Positions 50,464 through 60,445 are shown, numbered from the stretch's first letter. The stretch is 64,000 nucleotides of DNA from Fontibacterium medardense (GCA_965235075.1 OZ249404.1:992001-1056000), one strand, 5' to 3'. Notes: a model not told the origin generated them from the sequence alone. A program made the numbers and translations.

Positions 50464-52008
50464 ATGTTAAATAACAGAGTTGATACAGTAGAACTGATCA
50501 GGATAGTTGACGCTGTAGCAAACGAAAAATCGATTGATAAAGAGCTCGTTCTGACTTCTATGGAAGAAGCCATTGAAAAAGCTGCACGAACTCGTTACGG
50601 ACAAGAAAATAATATTTACGTTTCTATCAATAGAGCTAATGGTCAAATTGAATTAGGTCGAAGATTAAAAGTTGTAGAAAATCCATCCAACAGTCAAAAC
50701 GAAATTAGTTTAAAAGATGCAAAAAAAATTAAAAGCGACATAGCGCTTGACCAAGAAATTTTAGAGCCGCTACCTCCAGTTGATTTTGGTAGAATAGCCG
50801 CTCAAGCTGCAAAACAAGTTATCACCACAAAAGTAAGAGATGCAGAAAGAGAAAAACAATATAACGAATTTAAAGACAAGATTGGTGAAGTTCTTAGCGG
50901 AATAGTTAAGAGAATAGAATTTGGAAACATCATCGTTGATTTACAAAAAGCTGAGTCAATTATCAAAAGAGATGAGTTAATTCCAAGAGAAAATATAAAA
51001 GTAGGAGATCGAATTAAAGCTTATTGTTATGAAGTAAAGAGAGAAGCTAAAGGTCCACAAATATTTTTATCAAGAGCGCATCCTCAGTTTATGGCAAAAT
51101 TATTCAAACTTGAAGTACCGGAAATTTATGAAGGAACAATTGAAATTAAATCGGTAGCAAGAGACCCGGGAAGCAGAGCAAAAATTTGTGTTACATCAAA
51201 AGATAAATCTATAGATCCAGTTGGAGCTTGCGTCGGAATGAGAGGAAGTAGAGTGCAAGCGGTTGTGAATGAATTACAAGGTGAAAAAATTGATATCATT
51301 CATTGGTCAGAAGACCCTGCAACACTTGTGATTAATGCTTTAGCGCCTGCCGAAGTTCAAAAAGTAGTTTTAGATGAAGCTTCAAAAAGAATTGAAGTTG
51401 TGATTGATGAAAATAATCTTAGCAAAGCCATTGGAAGAAGAGGACAAAACGTTAGACTTGCTTCTAAGTTAATGAATTATGAAATTGATATTTTAACAGA
51501 TCAAGAGGAAACAGAAAAAAGACAATCAGAATTTAAAATTAAAACAAAACGATTTATTGAAAGTTTAGAAATCGATGAAATGATGGCTCAACTTTTGGTG
51601 TTAGAAGGATTTTCCTCTATCAAAGAAATCGATGGTTCTCCTTTGGAAGAGATAACGAAAATTGATGGCTTCGATGCAGATACAGCAAAAGAATTAAAAG
51701 AAAGGGCAAAAGAATATTTAGAAACTGAATCTAAAGAAATATCAAATAGAGTTAAAGAGTTGGGCATTCAAGATGATCTTATGAATCATCCAGGATTATC
51801 ACTTGGAATGCTTTTAACTTTAGGTGAAAAAAATATTAAAACTTTAGCTGATTTTGCAGATTTATCAGTTGATGAAATCTTAGGTGGGTACGATGAAGTC
51901 AAAGGAAAAAGAGTGGAATTTGAAGGAATCCTGCAGAATTTCGATATCATAAGAGCTGAGGCTGAGCGCCTGATAATGAGCGCTAGAGAAAAAGTTTTTA
52001 ACAAATAA
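50464..52008 (+). CDS. nusA: Transcription termination/antitermination factor NusA
   Basis: NusA binds RNA polymerase and tunes pausing, termination and antitermination. The 514-aa protein has the N-terminal domain (about 1-125), an S1 domain (GEVLSGIVKRIEFGNIIVDL near 140), two KH domains (DPVGACVGMRGSRVQAVVNEL and LSKAIGRRGQNVRLASKLM), and C-terminal acidic helix-hairpin-helix repeats (about 350-510). It opens the nusA-infB-rbfA-truB-rpsO-pnp run. rimP is not upstream and ylxR is not between nusA and infB. Confidence 0.97.
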   Translation: MLNNRVDTVELIRIVDAVANEKSIDKELVLTSMEEAIEKAARTRYGQENNIYVSINRANGQIELGRRLKVVENPSNSQNEISLKDAKKIKSDIALDQEILEPLPPVDFGRIAAQAAKQVITTKVRDAEREKQYNEFKDKIGEVLSGIVKRIEFGNIIVDLQKAESIIKRDELIPRENIKVGDRIKAYCYEVKREAKGPQIFLSRAHPQFMAKLFKLEVPEIYEGTIEIKSVARDPGSRAKICVTSKDKSIDPVGACVGMRGSRVQAVVNELQGEKIDIIHWSEDPATLVINALAPAEVQKVVLDEASKRIEVVIDENNLSKAIGRRGQNVRLASKLMNYEIDILTDQEETEKRQSEFKIKTKRFIESLEIDEMMAQLLVLEGFSSIKEIDGSPLEEITKIDGFDADTAKELKERAKEYLETESKEISNRVKELGIQDDLMNHPGLSLGMLLTLGEKNIKTLADFADLSVDEILGGYDEVKGKRVEFEGILQNFDIIRAEAERLIMSAREKVFNK

Positions 52009-52030
52009 TAAACTCGCTTTTAGAAAAAAC

Positions 52031-54247
52031 ATGGACGTTAAAGACAAAAAGAAAAAACTTACATTAAAAAACTTTAGTGGTGGATCGGCAGCTGTTTCAA
52101 GCTACGCAAGAGGCGCTGGTAATAAATCAGTTTTAGTTGAGAAAAAGAAAAATAGATCGATAGACGCAACTTATTCCGTTGATAAAGCAAAAGCTTCAAC
52201 AGCTCCACAAGATGCTGTAAAGCCAAAGACTTTAACAAAAGAAGATACTGCTAAAGCGCAAAAATCGGCGCAAGAGTGGGCGAGAAAGAAAATCCAAGAA
52301 GAGCTTGAAATAGATAATAGTAAAAAATTAATTAAAAAAACTCACGGAAAAAAAAGAGAATATAAACTAACTTTATCCAAAGCGCTTACAGATGCGGATG
52401 AAGATGAAAAGACAAGAAGCTTAGCTTCTTTTAAAAGAGCCAGAGAAAAAGAAAAAAAACTAATTCAAGATGGTGATGATTCAGGTGAAGCAAAAAAAGT
52501 TTCTAGAGAAATATCAGTACCAAATTTAATCACTATTCAAGAGCTTGCAAACAGAATGGCAGAAAAAGCAAGTTCGATTATTAAATTTTTATTTGAAAAA
52601 AATGTAAAAGTTACAATCAATCACACTATCGATAGAGATACTGCAGAGTATATCGTTGGCTCTTTTGGACATAAAGTTGTTAAAGATAATCAAATTGACG
52701 ATGAATTATCAAAGTTAAAAAAATCTAAAGAAGAAGAGGATACTTATTCTAGACCTCCAGTAGTAACTGTGATGGGTCATGTTGATCATGGTAAAACTTC
52801 ATTACTAGATGCATTAAGAGAAACAAATGTTGTTGCAACAGAGCACGGCGGAATTACTCAACACATTGGTGCTTATCAAGTTTTCGCAGAAGACAATAAG
52901 TGGATGACATTTATAGATACACCAGGTCACGCCGCATTTACTGAAATGAGAGCTAGAGGATCTAAAATTACAGATATCGTAGTTCTAGTTGTTGCTGCAA
53001 ATGATGGAATTAAACCGCAAACGATTGAGGCGATACAGCATGCTAAAGCTGCAAAAGTTCCAATTATAGTTGCAATTAATAAATGCGATATTCATGGTGT
53101 TGATAAGCAAAAAGTTAGAAATCAACTATTAGAGCATGAACTTGTTGTTGAAGAATTAGGTGGAGACATTCAGTGTATTGAAATATCTGCTTTAAAGAAA
53201 ACAAATTTAGATAAATTAAAAGAAGCAATTATTTTACAAGCAGAAATTTTAAATCACAAAACAAACCCAAATGTACCAGCGCAGGGAATAGTTATTGAAT
53301 CAAAATTAGACAAAGGCAAGGGACCGGTATCTACAATTTTAATCACAAGAGGAACTTTAAAAAGAGGAGACTTTTTCGTAAGTGGTTTGCAGTGGGGAAA
53401 AATTAGAGCGATGAATAATTTTAGAGGAGAATTAGTTAATGAGGCAACGCCTTCAATGCCAGTTGAAATAATTGGTTTAACAGGCGTATCTGAGGCAGGA
53501 GATGATTTTTTAGTTTTAGATAGTGAGGCAAAAGCTAAAGAAATAAATGAACATAGAATTGAACAAGGAAGATCTAAAAAAACTAGCGCTCTAGTTAATA
53601 AAAATGACATTTTTGGAGATGTTAATAAGCAAAAAGAATTATCAATTATTATTAAAAGTGACGTACATGGATCTGCGGAGGCTTTGTCTAATGCGATATT
53701 AAAAATTCAACACGATGAAGTTAAGCCAGTTATCGTTTTATCATCTGTTGGAGCTATTACAGAGACAGATGTATCTTTAGCAAAAGCTTCTAATGCAGTT
53801 TTAATTGGTTTTAATATTAAGCCTAATAAAGAAGCAAAAGACCTTGCTACAAAATTAGGAGTGAATGTTTTGTACTTTAATATTATTTATGAAGCGATTG
53901 AGCACATTACTAAAGCCCTTTCAGGCCTATTATCACCAGAAATTAATGAGCAAGTATTAGGGCAGTGCGAAATACTACAAGTATTCAAATCTTCCAAAGC
54001 TGGAAAAGTTGCAGGTATTAAAGTTACTGAAGGTGCAATCGTTAACAACTCTGATGTTAGAATTGTTAGAGATGGCAGCGTTGTGTTTACGGGAAAAATT
54101 GCATCGCTTTATAGAGAAAAAAATGAAGTGAAAGAAATTAAAGCAGGAATTGAAGGCGGAGTTGCTTTTAAAGATTTCTTGGATTTTAAGGAAAAAGATA
54201 TCATTGAAGTTTTTTCAGTAGTTCAGAGCGCTAGAACAATAAATTAA
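52031..54247 (+). CDS. infB: Translation initiation factor IF-2
   Basis: IF-2 is the GTPase that places initiator tRNA on the ribosome. The 738-aa protein has a charged, low-complexity N-terminus (about 1-165), an IF2 N-domain, then the G domain with G1 GHVDHGKTS, GGITQHIGAY, DTPGHAAF and NKCD, and the C1/C2 domains that bind fMet-tRNA. The N-terminal extension is shorter than in E. coli. There are 22 bp between nusA and this ATG, too little for a ylxR gene. Confidence 0.97.
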   Translation: MDVKDKKKKLTLKNFSGGSAAVSSYARGAGNKSVLVEKKKNRSIDATYSVDKAKASTAPQDAVKPKTLTKEDTAKAQKSAQEWARKKIQEELEIDNSKKLIKKTHGKKREYKLTLSKALTDADEDEKTRSLASFKRAREKEKKLIQDGDDSGEAKKVSREISVPNLITIQELANRMAEKASSIIKFLFEKNVKVTINHTIDRDTAEYIVGSFGHKVVKDNQIDDELSKLKKSKEEEDTYSRPPVVTVMGHVDHGKTSLLDALRETNVVATEHGGITQHIGAYQVFAEDNKWMTFIDTPGHAAFTEMRARGSKITDIVVLVVAANDGIKPQTIEAIQHAKAAKVPIIVAINKCDIHGVDKQKVRNQLLEHELVVEELGGDIQCIEISALKKTNLDKLKEAIILQAEILNHKTNPNVPAQGIVIESKLDKGKGPVSTILITRGTLKRGDFFVSGLQWGKIRAMNNFRGELVNEATPSMPVEIIGLTGVSEAGDDFLVLDSEAKAKEINEHRIEQGRSKKTSALVNKNDIFGDVNKQKELSIIIKSDVHGSAEALSNAILKIQHDEVKPVIVLSSVGAITETDVSLAKASNAVLIGFNIKPNKEAKDLATKLGVNVLYFNIIYEAIEHITKALSGLLSPEINEQVLGQCEILQVFKSSKAGKVAGIKVTEGAIVNNSDVRIVRDGSVVFTGKIASLYREKNEVKEIKAGIEGGVAFKDFLDFKEKDIIEVFSVVQSARTIN

Positions 54248-54253
54248 TTAATC

Positions 54254-54631
54254 ATGAACATTCATTTAAGCGATCAGCCTTTTACTCAAAGGCAATTAAG
54301 AGTTGGTGAATTATTAAAACAGTTACTTGGAAATTTATTTTTAAAAGAAGAAGTGGCTCTGCCAAGTATTAACACTAGAGTGATTACGGTTTCAGAAGTT
54401 AGAATGAGCCCAGATTTAAAACATGCAAAAGTGTTTGTTATGCCACTTGGAGGTAAAAATTCAGAATTTATTTTACAGTCCCTTATCAATCATAGCGGTT
54501 TAATTAAAAAAGAAATGTCTCGAAGTTGGAAAAATAAATTTCTTCCCAATCTTCATTTCGTATTAGATGAATCTTTTGATTATGCAGAAAAAATTGAAAA
54601 ATTAATTATAAAGACACACGAAAATGATTGA
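54254..54631 (+). CDS. rbfA: Ribosome-binding factor A
   Basis: RbfA helps 30S subunits mature by binding the 5' helix of 16S rRNA. The 125-aa KH-like protein begins with the QRQLRVGELLKQLL segment and contains ITVSEVRMSPDLKHAKVFVMP and a C-terminal PNLHFVLDESFDYAEKIEKL, all RbfA traits. It starts 6 bases after infB, and its 3' end overlaps truB by 8 bases, so the genes are coupled. Confidence 0.94.
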   Translation: MNIHLSDQPFTQRQLRVGELLKQLLGNLFLKEEVALPSINTRVITVSEVRMSPDLKHAKVFVMPLGGKNSEFILQSLINHSGLIKKEMSRSWKNKFLPNLHFVLDESFDYAEKIEKLIIKTHEND

Positions 54632-55502
54632 TGGTTGGATAAACTTGAACAAGCCCAAAGGTTTCAGCTCGGCATACTGTTTAAACGTCATAAAGAGTAA
54701 ATTTAAAAAAATTAAAATAGGCCACGCTGGAACTTTAGATCCATTAGCAGAAGGCGTTTTGCCCATTGCACTAGGTGAGGCGACTAAAACTGTTTCATTA
54801 ATACACTTGCAATTTAAAAGTTATTTATTTGAAATACAGTGGGGATCAGAGACCGATACCTTGGACTTAGAGGGTAAAGTTATAAATGAAAACAAAATTT
54901 ACCCAGAAAAAAAGGAAGTTCAAAATATTTTAAAAAAATTTATTGGCTGGCAGATGCAAATGCCACCAAAATTTTCTGCTGTAAAAATTAATGGCAAAAG
55001 ATCTTATGAACTTGCAAGAAATAATTTGGAATTTGATATGGAAGAGAGAAAAGTTCTTATAAAAAATATTAGATTATTAAAGCATGAAAATAATAAAAGT
55101 CTTTTTTACATAAAATGTGGAACCGGGACTTATATAAGAAGTCTAGCAAGAGACATTGCAAAATCCTTTGGTGGATTTGCCCATGTCACCCAATTAGTTA
55201 GAACTAGATATGGAAATTTTAAAATTAAGAACTCAAATAGCCTTGAAAAATTAATAGAAAAAGAAAGCACTGCTAATTTTTTAAAATATGTGCTTGATAT
55301 TCAGAGTGCTTTAATACATATACCTAGCATTAAATTAAATGATGAAAGAATTAATTTAATAAAGAATGGAATGAAAGTTAGTTTGGTTAATGAATTTGGA
55401 AAGGTTAGTTTAGACAATATTTACACAGCGGCTTTAGAAAAGCCACTTGCTCTCGGATACCTTAAGTCCGGTTTTTTTTATCCAAGGAGAGTATTTAATT
55501 AA
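54624..55502 (+). CDS. truB: tRNA pseudouridine-55 synthase
   Basis: TruB makes pseudouridine 55 in the tRNA T-loop. The 292-aa protein has GWINLNKPKGFSSAY, the catalytic Asp in KIGHAGTLDPLAEGVLPIALG, and SAVKINGKRSYELAR. A C-terminal PUA-like region with KPLALGYLKSG ends it. It begins inside rbfA, and rpsO follows 3 bases after its stop. Composition is the same as neighbours. Confidence 0.95.
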   Translation: MIDGWINLNKPKGFSSAYCLNVIKSKFKKIKIGHAGTLDPLAEGVLPIALGEATKTVSLIHLQFKSYLFEIQWGSETDTLDLEGKVINENKIYPEKKEVQNILKKFIGWQMQMPPKFSAVKINGKRSYELARNNLEFDMEERKVLIKNIRLLKHENNKSLFYIKCGTGTYIRSLARDIAKSFGGFAHVTQLVRTRYGNFKIKNSNSLEKLIEKESTANFLKYVLDIQSALIHIPSIKLNDERINLIKNGMKVSLVNEFGKVSLDNIYTAALEKPLALGYLKSGFFYPRRVFN

Positions 55503-55505
55503 AAA

Positions 55506-55775
55506 ATGACAAAAAAAATTTTAAATAAAGAAAGTGTTTTCAAAGATTTAAAACTTCACGCTAAAGACGTTGGCTCTTCAGAAGTGCAAATCGCTATCTT
55601 AACTGAGCGAATTAGATACTTAACTGAACATTTTGCAAAAAATAAAAAAGATAAGCATTCCTACACAGGATTAACGACATTGGTGAATAGAAGAAAAAAA
55701 CTATTAGATTATCTCAGCAAAACAAACGCAACCAATTATAAGAAGATCTTAGAAAAGCTGAATATCAGAAAATAA
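55506..55775 (+). CDS. rpsO: 30S ribosomal protein S15
   Basis: S15 binds 16S rRNA helices early in small-subunit assembly. The 89-aa length is exact for the family, with VGSSEVQIAILTERIRYLTEHF, KDKHSYTGLTTLVNRRKKLLDYL and a C-terminal YKKILEKLNIRK. It lies between truB and pnp as in most Proteobacteria. No hairpin is visible in the very short spacers, so S15 autoregulation by a leader structure, as in E. coli, is not evident. Confidence 0.97.
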   Translation: MTKKILNKESVFKDLKLHAKDVGSSEVQIAILTERIRYLTEHFAKNKKDKHSYTGLTTLVNRRKKLLDYLSKTNATNYKKILEKLNIRK

Positions 55776-55781
55776 ATTTTA

Positions 55782-57857
55782 ATGTTTAAAATAGTAAGAA
55801 AAGAGATTGTTTGGGGTGGTAAAAAACTATCTATTGAGTCAGGAAAAATTGCTCGTCAAGCAGATGGCGCGGTTATATTAACATCAGGTGACACAGTTAT
55901 TTTAGCAACGGTTGTTGGTGCAAAGAAAGCAAAACCAGATATAGATTTTTTCCCACTTACAGTAAATTACCAAGAAAAATATTACGCTTCAGGAAAAATT
56001 CCAGGTGGATATTTCAAAAGAGAAGCAAGACCAACAGAGAGCGAAACTTTAATATCACGATTAATTGACAGACCAATTAGACCTTTATTTCCAGAAGGCT
56101 TTAGAAATGAAGTTCAAGTTCTACCGACAGTTCTTTCATACGAGAAAGACAATGATCCAGAAATTTTATCTTTAATTGCAGCTTCAGCAGCATTAGCTAT
56201 TTCAGGAATTCCTTTTATGGGACCAGTTGCAGCTTCTAAAGTTGGCTACATTAACAACAGTTTTGTTTTAAACCCAACAAAAGAACAATTAAAAGATTCT
56301 CAATTAGAGTTAGTGGTTGCAGGAACTAAAGATGCAGTTTTGATGGTGGAGTCTGAGGCTTCAGGATTAACTGAAAAAGTAATGTTAGATGCAGTAAAAT
56401 TTGGTCATGAACAATTTGGACCAGTGATCAAAATGATAAATGAATTTGCAGCAGAATGTAAAAAAGAAACATGGGCTGTAGATATAAAAGATCTGAAAGA
56501 TGTAAAAAATAATCTATTAAAAAATGTTAAAAATGATTTAGTGGCAGCGTTTTCAGAGCCAGATAAGAAGAAAAGAAGCGGATTAATTAATTTAGCAAAA
56601 GAAAAATCATTAGCACTTTATGCAGATTCAGAAGAATTTAGCACAATGGACGTTGAATCTCAGTTTAAAGATATTGAAAAAGAAATCGTTAGAACAAAAA
56701 TTCTTAAAGAAAAGAAAAGAATTGATGGAAGAGGACTTGCAGATATTAGGCCAATTAAGTGTGAAGTAGGTGTGCTACCTAGAACTCACGGTTCAGCTTT
56801 ATTTACAAGGGGTGAAACACAAGCAATTGTTGTTACAACACTTGGAACTTCAGAAGATGAACAAAGAATTGAAAGCTTGGATGGATTACAAAGATCTAGA
56901 TTTATGTTGCACTATAACTTTCCTCCATTTTCAGTTGGAGAAGTTGGTAGAGTTGGAACAGGAAGACGTGAAATCGGCCATGGTAAATTAGCGTGGAGAG
57001 CTGTTAATTCAATTTTACCTAAAAAAGAAGAATTCCCTTACACATTTAGAATTGTTTCAGAAATTACAGAGTCAAATGGTTCATCATCTATGGCAACTGT
57101 TTGTGGAGCATCCCTTGCGTTAATGGACGCTGGAGTTCCAATTAAAAAGCCAGTTGCAGGAATTGCAATGGGTTTAATTAAAGAAGGAGCCGATTACTCA
57201 GTGCTATCTGACATCTTAGGAGATGAAGATCATTTAGGAGATATGGATTTTAAAGTTGCGGGAACAGAGGATGGAATTACTTCTCTACAAATGGATATTA
57301 AAATTACAGGAATTACATTTGAAATTATGGACAAAGCATTGTCACAAGCAAAAGATGGAAGAATTCATATTTTAGGTGAGATGAACAAAGCGCTTAAAAC
57401 TTCAAGAAAAGATTTATCTAAACACACTCCAAAAATGGAAAAAGTAACTGTCGATAAAAAAGATATCGCAGCCATTATCGGAAAAGGCGGAGTAACAATA
57501 AGAGAGATCGTTGAATTATCAGGCGCCAAAGTTGATATTAGTGATGATGGAATTGTAACTATTGCTGCACCCGATGAAGCTTCAAGAAACAAAGCTTTAG
57601 AAATGGTAAAAAGTATTATTGCAAAAGCAGAAGTTGGAAAAATTTATACAGGAAAAGTTGTTAAAATTATGGAATTTGGAGCTTTCGTAAACTTCTTAGG
57701 CAAACAAGATGGTCTAGTTCATATCTCTGAACTTGCAGCGAAAAGAGTGGAGAAAGTAAGCGATGTTGTAAAAGAGGGCGATGAAGTTAAAGTTAAAGTT
57801 CTAGGTTTTGATAAAGGAAAAGTTAAACTTTCGATCAAACAAGCTTTAGATAGTTAA
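55782..57857 (+). CDS. pnp: Polynucleotide phosphorylase
   Basis: This phosphorolytic 3'-5' exoribonuclease takes part in RNA decay. The 691-aa protein has two RNase PH domains (about 1-215 and 310-540, with FPPFSVGEVGRVGTGRREIGHG in the second), a KH domain (IAAIIGKGGVTIREIVE) and a C-terminal S1 domain (GAFVNFLGKQDGLVHISEL). Its stop shares TTAA with the stop of convergent fabI, so no terminator fits between them. Confidence 0.98.
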   Translation: MFKIVRKEIVWGGKKLSIESGKIARQADGAVILTSGDTVILATVVGAKKAKPDIDFFPLTVNYQEKYYASGKIPGGYFKREARPTESETLISRLIDRPIRPLFPEGFRNEVQVLPTVLSYEKDNDPEILSLIAASAALAISGIPFMGPVAASKVGYINNSFVLNPTKEQLKDSQLELVVAGTKDAVLMVESEASGLTEKVMLDAVKFGHEQFGPVIKMINEFAAECKKETWAVDIKDLKDVKNNLLKNVKNDLVAAFSEPDKKKRSGLINLAKEKSLALYADSEEFSTMDVESQFKDIEKEIVRTKILKEKKRIDGRGLADIRPIKCEVGVLPRTHGSALFTRGETQAIVVTTLGTSEDEQRIESLDGLQRSRFMLHYNFPPFSVGEVGRVGTGRREIGHGKLAWRAVNSILPKKEEFPYTFRIVSEITESNGSSSMATVCGASLALMDAGVPIKKPVAGIAMGLIKEGADYSVLSDILGDEDHLGDMDFKVAGTEDGITSLQMDIKITGITFEIMDKALSQAKDGRIHILGEMNKALKTSRKDLSKHTPKMEKVTVDKKDIAAIIGKGGVTIREIVELSGAKVDISDDGIVTIAAPDEASRNKALEMVKSIIAKAEVGKIYTGKVVKIMEFGAFVNFLGKQDGLVHISELAAKRVEKVSDVVKEGDEVKVKVLGFDKGKVKLSIKQALDS

Positions 57858-58642
57858 GCCTGCATATTCTTTGGGTTAGGCATACCAACGATATTATAAC
57901 CCGCATCTACATAGTGAATTTCACCTGTTACTCCAGCTGCAAGATCACTTAATAGATAAACTGCAGCTCCACCGACATCATTAATATCAACGTTTCTCTT
58001 TAGTGGAGAATGGTTTTCATTCCATTTATATAAAAATTTAGCATCACCAATTGCTGAGGCTGCTAAAGTTTTAATCGGACCTGCGCTAATAGCATTTACT
58101 CTAATTCCACTTGATCCAAGATCTACGGATAAATATTTAACACTTGTTTCAAGGGCGGCTTTACAAACTCCCATAACGTTATAATTTGGAATAACTTTAT
58201 CAGCACAATAAGTTAAAGTAATAAAGCATGAACCTGGTTTCATTATTTTAGCAGCTTCTCTGCAAACCTCTGTAAAAGAAAAACAAGAAATTAACATACT
58301 GTTTGAAAAATTTTCTCTAGATGTATTTAAATATTGTCCTGATAATTCTGACTTATCTGAAAAAGCAATTGCGTGAACTACAAAGTCTAAATGTCCCCAT
58401 TTATCTTTAATATCTGAGAAAGTTTTAACAATTTCTTCTTTCTTTTCTACATTACAATCTAATGTAAATTTCGAACCTAAAGATTCTGCAAGAGGAATAA
58501 CTCTTTTCTTTAAAGCATCACCTACATATGTAAATGCAAGTTCCGCTCCGTGTTCACTTAATTTTTTTGCAATACCCCACGCAATGGAGCGGTCATTCGC
58601 AACACCCATGATCAATCCTTTTTTACCTTGCATCAATTTCAT
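57854..58642 (-). CDS. fabI: Enoyl-[acyl-carrier-protein] reductase (NADH)
   Basis: FabI reduces the trans-2-enoyl-ACP in each round of fatty-acid elongation and is the target of triclosan-type inhibitors. The product is 262 aa from ATG 58642, equal to E. coli FabI. It has LIMGVANDRSIAWGIAKKL, the catalytic Tyr-x6-Lys in PNYNVMGVCKAALE and GPIKTLAASAIGD. The frame extends to TTG 58657, inside fabB. fabA-fabB-fabI on one strand forms an unsaturated fatty-acid synthesis unit. Confidence 0.95.
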   Translation of the reverse strand: MKLMQGKKGLIMGVANDRSIAWGIAKKLSEHGAELAFTYVGDALKKRVIPLAESLGSKFTLDCNVEKKEEIVKTFSDIKDKWGHLDFVVHAIAFSDKSELSGQYLNTSRENFSNSMLISCFSFTEVCREAAKIMKPGSCFITLTYCADKVIPNYNVMGVCKAALETSVKYLSVDLGSSGIRVNAISAGPIKTLAASAIGDAKFLYKWNENHSPLKRNVDINDVGGAAVYLLSDLAAGVTGEIHYVDAGYNIVGMPNPKNMQA

Positions 58643-58643
58643 A

Positions 58644-59858
58644 TTAGATACTTTCAAATACTAGAGTTGCATTCGTTCCACCGAAACCAAAACTATTAGA
58701 CATTACACAATTTAAATCTACATTTTTTTTAACTTCAATTACAATCGGCAATCCTTTTACTTTTTCATCTAAATCTTTCACGTTTGCCGATGCTGCGATA
58801 AATTTATTTTTCATCATTAATAGACAGTAAATTGCTTCTTGAACTGATGTTGCACCAAGTGAATGTCCCGTAATTGATTTTGTTGAACTAAAAGGAGGAA
58901 CTTTATCTTTAAAAACTTCTTTCATTGCTTCAATTTCTTTTGTATCGCCTACAGGAGTAGAAGTTCCGTGAGTGTTAACATAATCTACTTTTGAATTTCT
59001 TAAATTTTGCATAGACATTTTCATACATCTAACAGCTCCTTCACCGGAAGGCGCAACCATATCATAACCATCAGAAGTAGCCCCATAACCCGTAATTTCG
59101 GCCAGAATTTTAGCACCTCTCGCTTTTGCATGCTCATATTCTTCTAAAACAATAACACCGCCTCCTCCTGCGATTACAAACCCATCTCTACTTGAATCGT
59201 AAGGTCTAGAAGCTATTTGTGGCGTATCATTATATTTTGAAGATAATGCAGTCATCGCATCAAACATTGCCGAAAGACTCCAGTCTATTTCTTCACCACC
59301 ACCTGCAAAAACAATATCTTGTTTTCCAAATTGAATAAGTTCCATAGCGTTACCAATACAATGTGCGCTGGTTGCACAAGCAGAACTAATTGAATAGTTA
59401 ACACCTTTAATCTTAAATGGCGTTGCAAGTGTTGCAGAACATGTGCTAGCCATTGTTCTTGGAACAATAAAAGGACCCATTTTTTTAGGACCTGATGCTC
59501 TTGTTGAATCGATTGCGAACATAACGTTTTTAATTGAAGGACCACCTGATCCTATAATAATTCCAGTTTTCTCATGGCTAATTTCTTTTTCAGTAAGACC
59601 CGATTCTTCAATAGCTTCTTTCATTGAAAGATAAGCATAGGCAGAACCATCGCCCATAAATCTTAAAACTTTTCTATCTATTAAATCTTCGTACTTAATA
59701 TTAGGAACGCCACAAATTTGACTTTTAAAATTATATTTTTTGTATTCTTCAGAAAAAGTTATTCCAGATTTAGTATTCAGTAGAGAATCTAAAACTTCTT
59801 TTTTATTATTACCAATACACGATACAATTCCAGAACCTGTGATTACTACTCTTCGCAT
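58644..59858 (-). CDS. fabB: 3-oxoacyl-[acyl-carrier-protein] synthase I
   Basis: FabB elongates unsaturated acyl-ACPs. The 404-aa condensing enzyme has the catalytic Cys in SISSACATSAHCIG, the two His residues in NTHGTSTPVGD and TGHSLGATS, and the final SFGFGGTNATLVF. The ATG at 59858 is chosen because a strong Shine-Dalgarno AAGGAG lies at 59864-59869, overlapping the fabA stop; such clear SD sites are rare in this window. fabA-fabB pairing marks the anaerobic-type unsaturated fatty-acid route. Confidence 0.96.
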   Translation of the reverse strand: MRRVVITGSGIVSCIGNNKKEVLDSLLNTKSGITFSEEYKKYNFKSQICGVPNIKYEDLIDRKVLRFMGDGSAYAYLSMKEAIEESGLTEKEISHEKTGIIIGSGGPSIKNVMFAIDSTRASGPKKMGPFIVPRTMASTCSATLATPFKIKGVNYSISSACATSAHCIGNAMELIQFGKQDIVFAGGGEEIDWSLSAMFDAMTALSSKYNDTPQIASRPYDSSRDGFVIAGGGGVIVLEEYEHAKARGAKILAEITGYGATSDGYDMVAPSGEGAVRCMKMSMQNLRNSKVDYVNTHGTSTPVGDTKEIEAMKEVFKDKVPPFSSTKSITGHSLGATSVQEAIYCLLMMKNKFIAASANVKDLDEKVKGLPIVIEVKKNVDLNCVMSNSFGFGGTNATLVFESI

Positions 59859-59867
59859 CAATTCTCC

Positions 59868-60374
59868 TTAGCTTTTAAATAAACCAACTTTAAGATTTTT
59901 AGCGTTATATATTTCTTTATTGTCCGCAAAGACTAAACCATCAGCCAAGCCAACACAAGTTTCGCCTTTTCTTAATAATCTTTTGATATTAATGACATAT
60001 TTTACAAGTTTTACTTGTTTTACAACTTCGCCTGTAAATTTTACTTCATTCACACCCAGTGCTCGACCATGACCAGGATTTCCTAACCAACCAAGATAAA
60101 ATCCTAACAGTTGCCACATCGCATCTAATCCTAAACATCCAGGCATCACAGGATCCCCTTTAAAATGACATTCGAAAAACCACAAATTATCTTTGATGTC
60201 TAATTCTGCTAAAATTTCACCTTTATTAAATAATCCACCTTCAGCCGTGATCGAAGTAATTCGATCAAACATCAACATCGGCGGCGCAGGTAATTTTGCA
60301 TTACCAGGTCCAAACATTTTTCCTTCAGCGCAATCAAGTAGATCTTGGTAACTGTATTGATTTTGTTGTTTCAT
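59868..60374 (-). CDS. fabA: 3-hydroxydecanoyl-ACP dehydratase/isomerase
   Basis: FabA dehydrates 3-hydroxydecanoyl-ACP and isomerises the double bond, the branch point to unsaturated fatty acids. The 168-aa hot-dog protein has the active His in FECHFKGDPVMPGCLGLDAMWQ with Asp of GLDAMW, then GFYLGWLGNPGHGRALG, near-identical to the family consensus. It leads the fabA-fabB-fabI group. The 71-bp gap to the SH3 gene upstream is AT-rich with no clear feature. Confidence 0.96.
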   Translation of the reverse strand: MKQQNQYSYQDLLDCAEGKMFGPGNAKLPAPPMLMFDRITSITAEGGLFNKGEILAELDIKDNLWFFECHFKGDPVMPGCLGLDAMWQLLGFYLGWLGNPGHGRALGVNEVKFTGEVVKQVKLVKYVINIKRLLRKGETCVGLADGLVFADNKEIYNAKNLKVGLFKS

Positions 60375-60445
60375 GAAATCGTTAGAGAATTAAAATTATT
60401 GATAATTAGTTATTAATTTACAGTTTAATACAGGATTTGACAAAT

